Of a stretch of DNA of 64,000 nt, positions 46,609 through 56,186 are shown piece after piece (the stretch's first letter is position 1; the number at the start of each line of letters is the position of its first letter). The translations under genes and the position numbers were made by a program. Source of the stretch: Shouchella miscanthi (GTDB lineage: Bacteria; Bacillota; Bacilli; Bacillales; Bacillaceae_D); contig NZ_CP042163.1 in assembly GCF_007725405.1 (NCBI RefSeq), positions 2,976,001 to 3,040,000 on the forward strand, written 5' to 3'. The notes below the pieces were generated by a model that did no database searches, had not been told where the DNA came from, and saw nothing but the letters and a program-made list of their open reading frames with translations.

Positions 46609-47392
46609 ATTACATGAGCAATTTGTTCTGGAAAAGAAAAAAGAAAAGCGTTTTGTGAGGATAACCCAGATCACGATCATTGTCGTTCTTATTGCAATAT
46701 GGGAGCTTGCGTCTCGCTTGGCATGGATTGATCCTTTATTATTCAGTATGCCGTCACGCATTGTTACATTGCTTTATGAGCACATAACAGCTGGCACTTT
46801 ATGGATTCATGCGTCTGTAACAATGTTTGAAACGATCGTTGGCTTTTTACTTGGAACGATTGTCGGTACCTGTTTGGCTGCTTTACTCTGGTGGTCAAAA
46901 CGATTATCGACCATTCTTGATCCCTTTTTAGTGATTCTTAACTCTATGCCGAAAGTAGCAATTGGACCGATTTTAATTGTTGGCATTGGTCCTAACATCG
47001 GTTCCATTATCGCTATGGGAATGCTTGTTTCTGTTATTATTACCACAATGGTCGTTCATACAGCTTTCAAAGAGGTAGATGAAAACTATATAAAAGTGCT
47101 TCAAACGTTCTCTGCTTCAAAAAAACAAATCTTTTTTAATGTCGTTTATCCTGCATCTATCCCGGTCATTATTTCCACTTTAAAAATGAATGTTGGCCTT
47201 GCATGGGTCGGCGTCATTGTCGGGGAATTCCTTGTTTCAAAACAAGGATTAGGCTATTTAATCATATATGGCTTCCAAGTATTTAACTTCAATCTTGTAT
47301 TCATGAGTTTACTTGTTATCGCAATATTAGCCACATTTATGTATATCTTCGTTGAATACATTGAGAAAAAAATGACGAAATATAGCATTTAG
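46595..47392 (+). CDS. ytlD: YtlD, ABC transporter permease
   Basis: 265 residues, six predicted helices, BPD_transp_1 family with the EAA-type loop [22 protein letters not shown]. It starts at TTG 46595 inside the end of ytlC; GGAG lies 12 nt upstream, slightly far, and translational coupling is likely. A modest hairpin follows. Confidence 0.9.
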   Translation: MNPTKLHEQFVLEKKKEKRFVRITQITIIVVLIAIWELASRLAWIDPLLFSMPSRIVTLLYEHITAGTLWIHASVTMFETIVGFLLGTIVGTCLAALLWWSKRLSTILDPFLVILNSMPKVAIGPILIVGIGPNIGSIIAMGMLVSVIITTMVVHTAFKEVDENYIKVLQTFSASKKQIFFNVVYPASIPVIISTLKMNVGLAWVGVIVGEFLVSKQGLGYLIIYGFQVFNFNLVFMSLLVIAILATFMYIFVEYIEKKMTKYSI

Positions 47393-47416
47393 CGCCCTTC
47401 AATGAGGGCGTTATTT
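47393..47416 (+). terminator. Weak terminator after ytlD
   Basis: CGCCCT-TCAATG-AGGGCG (47393-47410) then TTATTT. Confidence 0.6.
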
Positions 47417-47435
47417 GCTTGTATAGTACCGTTTT

Positions 47436-47915
47436 TTAGTTAAATAACCCGGTTGAAATGGCGTATTGAACCGCTTGTGGAACTACGTCATCTTGCATAA
47501 TGGGGCTAAACCGTTTATCTGCCTTCATTCCAATAGGTAATTCTTCTATCAGCTTTCGTCCATTTGTTTCAAATCCAGAAGGCGTTTCGTCAAACCGTTT
47601 GATTTGAACGGCATAGATTGATTTATAAAAGACCTCTTGTGGATCTTGAACTTCATATTGACCAATATAGGAAATCCACTGAGCGTATCCACCTGTTTCC
47701 TCCCATAGTTCACGCTTTACCGCTGCCTCAAGCTCTTCATTCATTTCAACTTTACCACCTGGAAATTCATACCCTCTTGCTTTATGGTCCGTTAAAACCC
47801 AAGAACCTTGATGCCGCGCAATAATAAGCACATGTTTAGGTGACGATGTAAACGGCGATTCATCTCCAAGTACGAGGTTGACTGTATAGCCATTTTTATC
47901 TTGAAACGTTCGCAT
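47436..47915 (-). CDS. ytkD: YtkD, Nudix hydrolase (8-oxo-dGTPase type)
   Basis: 159 residues. The Nudix box GGKVEMNEELEAAVKRELWEETGG (53 on; G-x5-E-x7-REL-x-EE-x-G) is complete. B. subtilis YtkD hydrolyses 8-oxo-dGTP and has RNA pyrophosphohydrolase activity. It is convergent with ytlD and marks the end of the region collinear with B. subtilis. Confidence 0.9.
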   Translation of the reverse strand: MRTFQDKNGYTVNLVLGDESPFTSSPKHVLIIARHQGSWVLTDHKARGYEFPGGKVEMNEELEAAVKRELWEETGGYAQWISYIGQYEVQDPQEVFYKSIYAVQIKRFDETPSGFETNGRKLIEELPIGMKADKRFSPIMQDDVVPQAVQYAISTGLFN

Positions 47916-47980
47916 GATAGCCTCCCACTTTTACAGTATGTACCGTAAATTATAGAGGAAAACCCAACTGAGTTCTAATC

Positions 47981-49192
47981 CTACCATGTCTGCCTTCCTT
48001 TTTTTTGCGGTCGTATGCCCCATAAAACAAGTAAGATGGTGAGTAAGATCACGAACGCATTTCCTGTAAATGTTAGAAAATGATGGCCTTTCATAAAAAT
48101 CGCAAACAATGGTGGACCTGCCGCAACACCGATAAACCGTGTACTATTGTAAAAAGAAGAAATAGAACCTCGCTGTTCTGCGGGTATGCCTTCTGTCACA
48201 AACGCATCTAAACTTGGTAGCGTAGCACCTATACCAATACCAGCTGCAAATAGTGCTGTCAACATCATATACAACTCCTTATTAAACGAAATGACAAACA
48301 CAGCTAGAGTGAGAAGAGATAGCCCACCAACCGTTAACCACTTCATTTTTAGCTGATCTTGTCCAATTCCCTTTCCAGCTACATAAGAAGTTAAACATAG
48401 CGCAAGTAAAGGAAATGCAAGCATAACTCCCTTTCTAACGCCATGAATGTGATGACTTTCTTCTAAAAAAGTAGATAAATAAAAGAGAATACCAAAGAGA
48501 ATGTACATAAGAATGCCACCAGTAATAAAGACTGTGTATAACCAACGGCCTTCGCGTTTAAAAATTTGCTTCACTGATTTAAGAAATTGCTTAAATTTTT
48601 TAGGTTTTTCTTTTTGTGGAGGTGTTTCAATAAGGTAAGACACCATGATAATAGAAATAGCACAGAAGACCGGAAAAGCAAAAAACGGTAAATACCAAAT
48701 AATTGAAGCTAATAAAGCTCCAAATATCGGACTAAGCACTTTTCCGAACGTATTAGAAGTCTCAATTATTCCTAATCCTTCACTCACTTCTTGTTTCTTT
48801 TTAAACAAATCACCAACAAATGGCATAACAATAGGTGCTGCACCAGCGGCACCTATGCCCTGCAACAATCGACCAATAAAAATAATCCAATAAGAATGGT
48901 CTAATTTCCACGCAGCTAACCCTGCAACAAGTCCTCCTATTCCAGCTAAGATTAAACTTGGAATAATAACTTGTTTACGCCCGATATGATCCGATAAATA
49001 TCCTGCAACAGGAATAAAAATAATTGCTACTACTGAATAAGCAGTTATTAAAAGACTTACCATAAAAGAACTTACATCTAATTCGCTTCCTATTTTTGGG
49101 AGAACAGGAATAAGCATCGAATTACCTAATGTCATGACAAGGGGTACAGATGACAATGATAATAATCCCCACATTTTCTTTGAATTTTCCAC
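47981..49192 (-). CDS. MFS multidrug-type transporter
   Basis: About 403 residues, 12 helices, DHA1-like: motif A GYLSDHIGRKQVI and helix-5 segment RLLQGIGAAGAAPIVMPFVGDLF (motif C-like region), so probably an efflux proton antiporter. The start is uncertain: the frame opens at 49282 inside the preceding gene's terminator, which is untenable. GTG 49192 (ENSKKMWGLLSL) is my choice, with ATG 49228 as alternative. Resembles the YwoG/YitG group. Confidence 0.8.
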   Translation of the reverse strand: MENSKKMWGLLSLSSVPLVMTLGNSMLIPVLPKIGSELDVSSFMVSLLITAYSVVAIIFIPVAGYLSDHIGRKQVIIPSLILAGIGGLVAGLAAWKLDHSYWIIFIGRLLQGIGAAGAAPIVMPFVGDLFKKKQEVSEGLGIIETSNTFGKVLSPIFGALLASIIWYLPFFAFPVFCAISIIMVSYLIETPPQKEKPKKFKQFLKSVKQIFKREGRWLYTVFITGGILMYILFGILFYLSTFLEESHHIHGVRKGVMLAFPLLALCLTSYVAGKGIGQDQLKMKWLTVGGLSLLTLAVFVISFNKELYMMLTALFAAGIGIGATLPSLDAFVTEGIPAEQRGSISSFYNSTRFIGVAAGPPLFAIFMKGHHFLTFTGNAFVILLTILLVLWGIRPQKKGRQTW

Positions 49193-49261
49193 GTTGTTCT
49201 TAGACCCCTTTTTTTGCACGAGATACATGTAGTATGAGCAAACAGGAACAACGTATTCACA

Positions 49262-49300
49262 AATAAAAAAGCCTGCTATCAAAAAATGATAGCAGGCTTA
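49262..49300 (-). terminator. Terminator of the YwpF-like gene
   Basis: 13-bp perfect arms AAGCCTGCTATCA (49269-49281) and TGATAGCAGGCTT (49287-49299); minus-strand tail TTTTATTT. Confidence 0.93.
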
Positions 49301-49303
49301 CTA

Positions 49304-49795
49304 TTAGTGGAGATGATATTTTTCACTTTTCTTCAGTTGATCGTATACTTCTGCAATCGTTTTGTCAGAGTATGCATCTAGCTTTTCAACACGACTTTTA
49401 TATTCTGATAAAAGTGATTCACGCTGAATACCTTCTTCTAGAATATCCTCAAATACGTCTTCTAAAACATCGTCACGACCTGAAACAATCTTTCCTTTCA
49501 AAATAATGCTCTTTCCTTCTTTTAAATCCGTAATCGATTCAATAGAAGTAATCATAACAGCTGGATGATTGTCTTTACTCGTAATGACAACGCTGACGAG
49601 AATATGACGTTCCGCTTCCTGCTCTCGTTCAAATAAACGAGCATCCTCCTTAGAAATTACCGCATCAATAAACCAGGTATGCTCCTCATTTTCCATATTA
49701 ATAATGAGTCCCTCATGAAGCGGAATGGGCTCTTGTGTTACCTTCCCTTGCTGCCCATCAATTACTTGCATTGCGTATAGCTTGAACGTCTTCAT
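49304..49795 (-). CDS. YwpF-like protein
   Basis: 163 residues, soluble and acidic, starting MKTFKLYAMQVIDGQ with GLIINMENEEHTWFIDAVI, the pattern of the YwpF-like family of Bacillales. Function unknown. SD AGAGGGGCG before ATG 49795. It follows a small hypothetical gene by 20 bp and ends at a strong terminator. Confidence 0.78.
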   Translation of the reverse strand: MKTFKLYAMQVIDGQQGKVTQEPIPLHEGLIINMENEEHTWFIDAVISKEDARLFEREQEAERHILVSVVITSKDNHPAVMITSIESITDLKEGKSIILKGKIVSGRDDVLEDVFEDILEEGIQRESLLSEYKSRVEKLDAYSDKTIAEVYDQLKKSEKYHLH

Positions 49796-49815
49796 AAAAC
49801 GCCCCTCTTTCTACA

Positions 49816-49995
49816 TTATGAGCTTTTTATTTCCTTAAACACTTGCTGAAAGTGGTTTGACACAACCCATTCGAGCAACTCACGCTCTTTTTCCACTAGC
49901 TCTCGTTGCAGCTGATCTGTACATTCCTTTTCAAGTTCGTCAAGCAAATAATTAGAAGGGTTTATCATTTTACTAACCGACTCCTCTTCACTCAT
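49816..49995 (-). CDS. Small hypothetical protein
   Basis: 59 residues from ATG 49995 (MSEEESVSKMINPSNYLLDELEKE), with CAGGACG as a weak SD; an alternative ATG at 50016 has none. Charged, wholly helical, ending VSNHFQQVFKEIKSS. Not recognised. It is closely upstream of the YwpF-like gene and may be co-transcribed with it and with patB upstream. Confidence 0.55.
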   Translation of the reverse strand: MSEEESVSKMINPSNYLLDELEKECTDQLQRELVEKERELLEWVVSNHFQQVFKEIKSS

Positions 49996-50050
49996 TCGTC
50001 CTGCAAGCTTGTCCATTCATGTATTTCGCTAAAAATGAACGCTTTCCTGC

Positions 50051-51223
50051 TTAAAACTGCTTTTGATTGTAAGCTTTATGAAGTTGATCAAGTGCCTTCA
50101 TCAAGGTTTCCCTTGATGTAGCAAGATTCATTCGCTCGTAGTGTTTGCCTTCCTCACCAAAAATGGGCCCATGATTTAATGCCACTTTTGCCTCTTCAAG
50201 TAGCCATTTTTTTCGTTCTTCTGCCGTTAACCCAAGCATTTCAAAATTCATCCATAACAAATACGTACCTTGAGGTTTCATTAATTGAATCTTTGGCATA
50301 TGGGTACCGATGTAATCTTCCACCAATGAATAATTCTCTTGAATATAGCTCATTAACTCCTCTAACCATGGCAATCCATGATCATAGGCAGCTTTCGTTG
50401 CAACTTGTGAAAACATATTCGCGCCAATGAAGGTATTTGCTAGCACTTGTCGATACTTAAGTCGAAGAGCTGGATCCTTTATCACAACATACGCGCCTTG
50501 AACACCAGCCAAATTAAACGTTTTCGTTGGTGCTAATGCTGTAAACACATGATTTTCAAACGCTTCATTTACAGAGGCAAACGGTGTGTGGCTATAACCA
50601 TCAAACAACAAGTCTGCATGGATTTCATCAGAAATGACGTATACATTATGCTTTAGACAAATCGATGCAAGCTTACTTAATTCCTCTTTCGACCACACTC
50701 GACCACCAGGATTGTGCGGGTGACACAAAATCAACATTTTTGTTTTTTCTGTTATCATTGATTCAAGACCGTCGAAATCCATTTTATACAGTCCATCTTT
50801 TAAAAGCAGAGGGTTTTTAACAACGTTGCGATTATTCTTTTCAATCACATCATAAAATGGGTAATATACAGGTGTCTGAATAATAATATCGTCTTCTTCT
50901 TCGCTGAATGTTTGAATTAAATTGCTAATAGCTGGAACAACACCCGTCACATGAACAATGTCAGATTCTTGAATGGTCCAGTTGTACCTGTTCGAAAGCC
51001 AGTTAACAATGGATTGATTTACAGCAGGAGAAGCTGCGGTATATCCATAGACCCCATGTTCTACTTTTTCTTTTAATGCATCAATAACAGGTTGAGGTGC
51101 TTTAAAGTCCATGTCTGCTACCCATAGTGGCAACAAACCCTCTTGACCAAATCTATCTTTGGCACCATCCCATTTCATTGAATCCGTTCCAACTCGATTA
51201 ATGGTTTCATTAAAATGACTCAT
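50051..51223 (-). CDS. patB: PatB/MalY-type aminotransferase, cystathionine beta-lyase
   Basis: 390-residue fold-type I PLP enzyme. Hallmarks: PLWVADMDFKAPQPVIDAL at the N-terminus, CHPHNPGGRVW, SDEIHADL and the PLP-lysine segment APTKTFNLAG. PatB in B. subtilis is a C-S lyase acting on cystathionine and cysteine. A TAG codon directly precedes ATG 51223, which fixes the start even though the close SD (AGCAAG) is poor; GGAGGG lies 24 nt upstream. Confidence 0.88.
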   Translation of the reverse strand: MSHFNETINRVGTDSMKWDGAKDRFGQEGLLPLWVADMDFKAPQPVIDALKEKVEHGVYGYTAASPAVNQSIVNWLSNRYNWTIQESDIVHVTGVVPAISNLIQTFSEEEDDIIIQTPVYYPFYDVIEKNNRNVVKNPLLLKDGLYKMDFDGLESMITEKTKMLILCHPHNPGGRVWSKEELSKLASICLKHNVYVISDEIHADLLFDGYSHTPFASVNEAFENHVFTALAPTKTFNLAGVQGAYVVIKDPALRLKYRQVLANTFIGANMFSQVATKAAYDHGLPWLEELMSYIQENYSLVEDYIGTHMPKIQLMKPQGTYLLWMNFEMLGLTAEERKKWLLEEAKVALNHGPIFGEEGKHYERMNLATSRETLMKALDQLHKAYNQKQF

Positions 51224-51371
51224 CTACTTGCTGCTAACGCAGACTCCCTCCTACTCACTCTATTTTATATATACAGTGTAACATAAACAGCGATAACGGT
51301 CGGTGTTCAGGCATCTTAAAAAATGATACACTATCAAAGTCGTTTAGAACAAAAGAAAGGAGTGATGGTAA

Positions 51372-52004
51372 ATGGATGGGACATTCATCTGTGTTGAAGG
51401 CGTGATTGGCGTAGGAAAAACCACACTCGTAACAAAACTTTCCGAGCACTATCAAACGGAGCGATTGTACGAGATTGTAGCTGAAAATCCGTTTTTAGAA
51501 AAATTTTATGATGATATGGATGCGTGGAGCTTTCAAACAGAAATGTTTTTTCTCTGCAATCGAGTGAAACAATTAGAAGATATCGGAAAAATACTTAAAA
51601 AAGGACAAACTGTCTTATCCGATTATTATATAGGTAAGAATCTCATTTTTGCTCATCAGACGCTAGATGAACAAAAGTATGATCAATATAAACGTATATA
51701 CAACATCGTAAGCGAGCCGCTACCTAAACCAAGAGCGATTATCTATTTAAAAGCTGATTTCGATACGATCATGCACAGAATTAAACAAAGAGATCGCTCG
51801 TTTGAACGAAAAATGGATCCGTTTTATATTGAATCTTTAATGCAAGACTACGATCAAGCCATGACAGCCATAAGTGACGTCATTCCTGTGTTAACCATTG
51901 ATACGACTCACCTTGATTTTGTCATGAATCAAGACGACCTTTATTCAATCATTCATCAGATTACGTCTACATTTGGCCCACTAAAGGAGAATAAATATGA
52001 CTAA
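51372..52004 (+). CDS. dgk: Deoxyguanosine-type deoxynucleoside kinase Dgk
   Basis: 210-residue dNK-family enzyme that phosphorylates deoxynucleosides in salvage. P-loop GVIGVGKTTL near residues 9-18; ENPFLEKFYDDMDAWSFQTEMFFLCNR and the lid RDRSFERK resemble B. subtilis Dgk (YaaG) rather than Dck. SD AAAGGAG. It overlaps dck by 8 bp. In B. subtilis this pair lies near serS, so the location here is different. Confidence 0.85.
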   Translation: MDGTFICVEGVIGVGKTTLVTKLSEHYQTERLYEIVAENPFLEKFYDDMDAWSFQTEMFFLCNRVKQLEDIGKILKKGQTVLSDYYIGKNLIFAHQTLDEQKYDQYKRIYNIVSEPLPKPRAIIYLKADFDTIMHRIKQRDRSFERKMDPFYIESLMQDYDQAMTAISDVIPVLTIDTTHLDFVMNQDDLYSIIHQITSTFGPLKENKYD

Positions 52005-52626
52005 TATTCCATCTAACGCTATTATTACAGTCGCTGGTACTGTAGGTGTTGGCAAAACGACAATGACGAAAAAACTTGCTCACGCATTACAATTCAAAAC
52101 ATCTTTTGAAAAAGTAGACAACAATCCATACTTAGATAAATTTTATGCAGATTTTGAACGGTGGAGCTTTCATCTTCAAATTTATTTTTTAGCAGAACGA
52201 TTTAAAGAACAGAAAGCAATGGTAGAAGATGGTGGGGGCTATGTGCAAGATCGCTCTATCTATGAAGATACGGGGATTTTCGCAAAAATGCATGCAGATA
52301 AAGGAACGATGACGAAAGTCGACTATGAAACGTATACCAGCCTATTTGAAGCCATGGTGTTAAATCCTTATTTTCCTACTCCAGATGTTCTCATTTATAT
52401 AGACGGTGATTTAGATGCCATCATCAACCGTATTCAAAGTCGAGGTAGAGAAATGGAGAAACAAACATCTACAACCTATTGGGAAGAAATGCACGGTCGT
52501 TATCAAGACTGGATTGCCTCTTTTACTGCTTGTCCTGTGTTGAAGCTTAATATTCAAGATTATGACTTAATTAACGATGAATCGTGTATTCAAGACATCG
52601 TCAAAAAAATCGAACAGTACTTTTAA
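51997..52626 (+). CDS. dck: Deoxyadenosine/deoxycytidine kinase Dck
   Basis: 209 residues, dNK family. P-loop AGTVGVGKTTM, FYADFERWSFHLQIYFLAERFKEQK, VQDRSIYEDTGIFAKMHADKGTM: all close to B. subtilis Dck (YaaF), which accepts dA and dC. SD AAAGGAG inside dgk. The stop codon is one base from that of the convergent Mrr-like gene and no terminator separates them. Confidence 0.88.
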   Translation: MTNIPSNAIITVAGTVGVGKTTMTKKLAHALQFKTSFEKVDNNPYLDKFYADFERWSFHLQIYFLAERFKEQKAMVEDGGGYVQDRSIYEDTGIFAKMHADKGTMTKVDYETYTSLFEAMVLNPYFPTPDVLIYIDGDLDAIINRIQSRGREMEKQTSTTYWEEMHGRYQDWIASFTACPVLKLNIQDYDLINDESCIQDIVKKIEQYF

Positions 52627-52627
52627 C

Positions 52628-53233
52628 TTACTTAAGGAAATAATCACCAACCTGAATTTTTCTCCCATCGGTGGCAACCTTATCTAATTGGTTGCTCCGA
52701 TTGCTCTTTTCAGGGATATGCGGAGTGGCTAGTAGCCAGTACACATCCTCCCACTTGTCTTTTTTAATAAGCTTAATCATTTCCTCGATATCGTCACGTA
52801 CTAAAAAATGAACGTCCGTCATCGCCGCTAATTGCCAACAAGAGTCTGTTACGCTTTCAGCCGTTGTCAGAACAACGCTTTTTGATGCTTGATAGTACGC
52901 TCTTGCTGCATAAATCTCTTGTACGCTACTTAAGCCCAGATTTGCTCTATAGCGCTTTAATTGAATGACCGTAGTTTCATTTTCATCATCTGTTAGGACT
53001 AAATCAGCACCGTAATCTCTGCTTTTTTTCGTTTGCCACGTCCTGAATCCGCTCGCTGCATAGACTACAGCCATATAGTCTTCAAAGGCGTGTCCATCCA
53101 TCTGGTCAATTTGCCGAAGTGTGACTTTCTTAACATCTGTTTGCTTGCGATGGGAGGCTTTTTGCCAAATCCATATAGTCAATATGATTATAAGACTGAC
53201 GCCAATAACGCTAATAATTTGGTTAAACTCCAT
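52628..53233 (-). CDS. Membrane-anchored Mrr-type restriction endonuclease-like protein
   Basis: 201 residues from ATG 53233 (SD AAAGGATAG); the frame extends to 53290 without an SD. One N-terminal transmembrane helix (about 5-23), then a PD-(D/E)xK Mrr_cat domain: E51 in HAFEDY, D77 in YGADLVL and Q91-L-K93 in VIQLKRY form the expected catalytic set. A C-terminal extension of 70 residues follows. Such TM-Mrr proteins occur in many Firmicutes; their role (DNA degradation at the membrane, defence or repair) is not settled. Confidence 0.82.
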   Translation of the reverse strand: MEFNQIISVIGVSLIIILTIWIWQKASHRKQTDVKKVTLRQIDQMDGHAFEDYMAVVYAASGFRTWQTKKSRDYGADLVLTDDENETTVIQLKRYRANLGLSSVQEIYAARAYYQASKSVVLTTAESVTDSCWQLAAMTDVHFLVRDDIEEMIKLIKKDKWEDVYWLLATPHIPEKSNRSNQLDKVATDGRKIQVGDYFLK

Positions 53234-53292
53234 TTTCACTCTATCCTTTATGTCCGTCTCTTTGGAAGCATACACAAATTGTACGTACACGT

Positions 53293-53332
53293 CAAAAAAA
53301 AGTAAGCAACAGCCAATAAGCTGTGCTCACTT
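53293..53332 (-). terminator. Terminator of yclQ-like gene
   Basis: GTGAGCACAGC pairs with GCTGTTGCTTAC (one bulge) on the minus strand, followed by T8. Confidence 0.85.
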
Positions 53333-53344
53333 CTTTTAGGATTC

Positions 53345-54319
53345 TCATTGTTCGTACGCTTCATTGATTTCGTCAACAATTAGTTTGACTGATTCTAGAC
53401 CACTACCACTTAAATACCACACTTCACTATTTAACTGATAAATATTGTCGTCTTGATACGCGTTTGTACGCTGAACTTCTTCATTTCCTAATACTTGATC
53501 AGCTGTTGCGGAATTTCCAATTGACGCACCCCGGTCAATAGCGAAGATGTAATCAGGATTTGTTTTGGAGAAGTATTCGTTTGAGACATTGCTTCCATGA
53601 CCTTCAGCTGGAATATCTTCGTCTGCTGCAGGAATATTCATCACGTCATGAATAATTCCAAAGCGTGAGCCGATTCCATATGCACTTGCAGAGCCCTCAT
53701 CGATTGAGACGATTAATGCATTAGCTTCACTGTCTGCTGCTCGACCTTGAACTTCTTCAATGACGCTGTTAATCTCGGCTAATTGGCTATCTACTTCTTC
53801 AGAAGCATCAAAGATTTCGCCGAGAACATTCATGTTACTTTCAAATGTCTCCATGAAATTTTGATTATCTACTTGTAAAAAGACAGTTGGCGCAATTTCG
53901 CTTAACTCTTCGTAATTGTCCGATGCACGTCCTGAAATAAAGATAACGTCAGGATCCATCTCGTAAATCTTTTCAAAGTCTGGCTCAAATAAAGAGCCAA
54001 TGTTCTCGACATCACCACTTTCTAATTCTTGCAAATATTCAGGAACATTACTCCCCATTGGAATACCAGAAATGTCTCCGCCAATTGCTCTGATAGAATC
54101 TGTCACACCGTGGTCGAACGAAATGACTTTTTCTGGATTAACCGGAACCTCTACCATATCGCCATTCATTGTCTCTACTTCAACAGTTTGTTGCTCTTCT
54201 GTTTCGTTTCCTTCACCTGAAGAAGCGTTATTTGTGTTCTCTTCGCTATCTCCATTCCCACATGCTGCTAAAAATAGTGCTGCTCCTGCTGTAACAAACC
54301 ACTTACTTGATGTATTCAT
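53345..54319 (-). CDS. yclQ: Siderophore-binding lipoprotein, YclQ/FatB-like
   Basis: 324 residues. Signal peptide with lipobox LAAC (Cys20), a linker rich in Asn/Glu, then a class III periplasmic-binding fold (VEVPVNPEKVISFDHGVTDSIRAIG). Closest in pattern to YclQ, which binds petrobactin and its precursors. SD TAGGAGG. It is the last gene of the yclNOPQ-type cluster under a Fur operator. Exact siderophore not determinable. Confidence 0.88.
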   Translation of the reverse strand: MNTSSKWFVTAGAALFLAACGNGDSEENTNNASSGEGNETEEQQTVEVETMNGDMVEVPVNPEKVISFDHGVTDSIRAIGGDISGIPMGSNVPEYLQELESGDVENIGSLFEPDFEKIYEMDPDVIFISGRASDNYEELSEIAPTVFLQVDNQNFMETFESNMNVLGEIFDASEEVDSQLAEINSVIEEVQGRAADSEANALIVSIDEGSASAYGIGSRFGIIHDVMNIPAADEDIPAEGHGSNVSNEYFSKTNPDYIFAIDRGASIGNSATADQVLGNEEVQRTNAYQDDNIYQLNSEVWYLSGSGLESVKLIVDEINEAYEQ

Positions 54320-54420
54320 TTATATAATCCTCCTAAGATATGTTGGTTTATCCTTATCATCGTATCGTAATATGTACTAAATACGTTCGGTCCACTCACC
54401 TCCTTCAATTACTAAAGCTT

Positions 54421-55236
54421 TTAATTAAAGTACACGCAAATTTTATTGCAGTTCACTTCTTGTATGGCAATTTCCATATCGTAAATATTGCGCAGTGAAT
54501 CTGAATTGATGATGTCGTGACAATGACCTTCCTCAACAATCTCACCATTTTTCATGGCAACAATATTATCTGAGTAACAAGAGGCAAAATTAATGTCATG
54601 AACGACAATAAGAATGGTCTTGTTTCGCTCGTCAACTAAGCGCCGTAGTGTTTTCATAATTGAAACAGAGTGCTTCATGTCTAAATTGTTTAAAGGCTCA
54701 TCAAGAATAATGTACTCCGTATCTTGTGCCAGAACCATTGCAACATATGCTCGCTGACGCTGTCCACCGCTTAATTGGTCTAAATATTTATCTTGAATAT
54801 CTCGCAGCGACATAAAATCAATCGCATCTTCAACATATGCCCAGTCTTCTTTTGTTAACCGGTTTTGTGAATATGGAAATCGGCCAAAGCTCACTAATTC
54901 ACGGATCGTCAATCGAATGTTAATGTGATTGGCTTGTTTTAAAATCGAAATCTTTTTTGCAAGATCTTTGCTTTTATAAGATTCTATTTCTTTACCATCA
55001 ATTAAGACTTCACCACTGTCTTTTTTAGCAATACGGCTAATGAGTGAAATCAAGGTACTTTTACCAGCACCATTTGGTCCGATAAAGGAAGTAATGGTGC
55101 CTTTTTTTACGTCAACGCTGACGTTATCTAGCACTTTTTTTCCGTCATAATATTTACTTACTCCGTTTACTTGTATAGCCACTGGTAACGTTTTCCGATC
55201 AATCCGTATTTCGCGATCAATTAATGCTGTTGTCAT
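54421..55236 (-). CDS. yclP: Siderophore ABC transporter ATPase, YclP-like
   Basis: 271 residues, FecE-type. Walker A GPNGAGKSTL, signature LSGGQRQRAYVAM, Walker B YIILDEPLNNLDM, H-loop VVHDINFAS. About 20 extra N-terminal residues compared with YclP, retained because the ATG overlaps the yclO stop (ATGA). Energises ferric-siderophore import through YclN/YclO. Confidence 0.9.
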   Translation of the reverse strand: MTTALIDREIRIDRKTLPVAIQVNGVSKYYDGKKVLDNVSVDVKKGTITSFIGPNGAGKSTLISLISRIAKKDSGEVLIDGKEIESYKSKDLAKKISILKQANHINIRLTIRELVSFGRFPYSQNRLTKEDWAYVEDAIDFMSLRDIQDKYLDQLSGGQRQRAYVAMVLAQDTEYIILDEPLNNLDMKHSVSIMKTLRRLVDERNKTILIVVHDINFASCYSDNIVAMKNGEIVEEGHCHDIINSDSLRNIYDMEIAIQEVNCNKICVYFN

Positions 55237-56186
55237 GTCGTTTTCGTCCCCCTTAATAATAAGTAAATGAAGTAAATACCACCGACGAAGTTAATGAATA
55301 CACTAAGTGGTGCAGAATAAGAAAATACTCGTTCAACTAATAACGTTCCTCCTACTAAAGCGATGATGCTGACGAGTGCACTTACTGCTGCCATATGAGT
55401 ATGCCTAAAAGTCGGCAACATCTCTCTAGCCACGTTAACGACCAGTAACCCTAAGAACAAAATCGGGCCAACAAGCGCCGTAGATATAGCTACAAAAATC
55501 GCAATCATAATTAAAAATTTCCGGATCGCTTTATCATAAGGAACACCTAAATTAATCGCTTGGTCTCTCCCTAATGAAATAGCATCCAAATATTTCAAAT
55601 ATGGCCATATGTATAGAATCGTACACGCAATTAGTAGCGCGGATATCCACAACAGGTCTACGTGAATGTTGCTAAAACTCGCAAACATACGGTTTTGAAT
55701 CGTCAAAAAATCGTTCGGATCAATGATTACTTGCATAAACGTTGATAGACTAGAAAATAACGTTCCGAACACAATACCTACTAGTAACAAAAAGTAAAGA
55801 TTTTGCTGTTCACGTCTAAAAAGCATAACGTAAAGTAAGAGTGCAAATAATACCATAAAAACAATGGATAACCCGTAATTCACGTAGCGACTCACCGCCA
55901 CAATGCCTGCCGTTCCAAATACAAACACTAGAATGGTTTGTATGAGCACATAGAGAGAATCAAGTCCAATAATGCTCGGTGTTAAGATCCGATTGTTCGT
56001 AATAGTTTGGAAGACTAATGTCGAAAAAGCAATCACTGCGCCTACGATTATAATAGCGAGCACACTTTTTGCTCGTCTTGGAAGGGCATAGCCCCATACA
56101 CCAGGTGAAATCCCTGAAAATAAATAGAGTAAAATCAACACAATTGCTCCAGCACCGAAACCAATATAAATCCATTTAGCTCGCAT
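55233..56186 (-). CDS. yclO: Siderophore ABC transporter permease, YclO-like
   Basis: 317-residue FecCD-family permease with about nine helices; conserved parts FSTLVFQTITNNRILTPSIIGLDSLYV and VGPILFLGLLVVN. SD AGGAGGCC lies within the end of yclN, overlapping by 11 bp. Forms a heterodimer with the YclN-like protein. Confidence 0.9.
   Translation of the reverse strand: MRAKWIYIGFGAGAIVLILLYLFSGISPGVWGYALPRRAKSVLAIIIVGAVIAFSTLVFQTITNNRILTPSIIGLDSLYVLIQTILVFVFGTAGIVAVSRYVNYGLSIVFMVLFALLLYVMLFRREQQNLYFLLLVGIVFGTLFSSLSTFMQVIIDPNDFLTIQNRMFASFSNIHVDLLWISALLIACTILYIWPYLKYLDAISLGRDQAINLGVPYDKAIRKFLIMIAIFVAISTALVGPILFLGLLVVNVAREMLPTFRHTHMAAVSALVSIIALVGGTLLVERVFSYSAPLSVFINFVGGIYFIYLLLRGTKTT

Noticed and set aside
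52628-53233. Interpretation of the Mrr-like gene as part of a restriction-modification or defence island
   Set aside because: No methyltransferase, helicase or other defence gene is adjacent; flanks are metabolic and siderophore genes.
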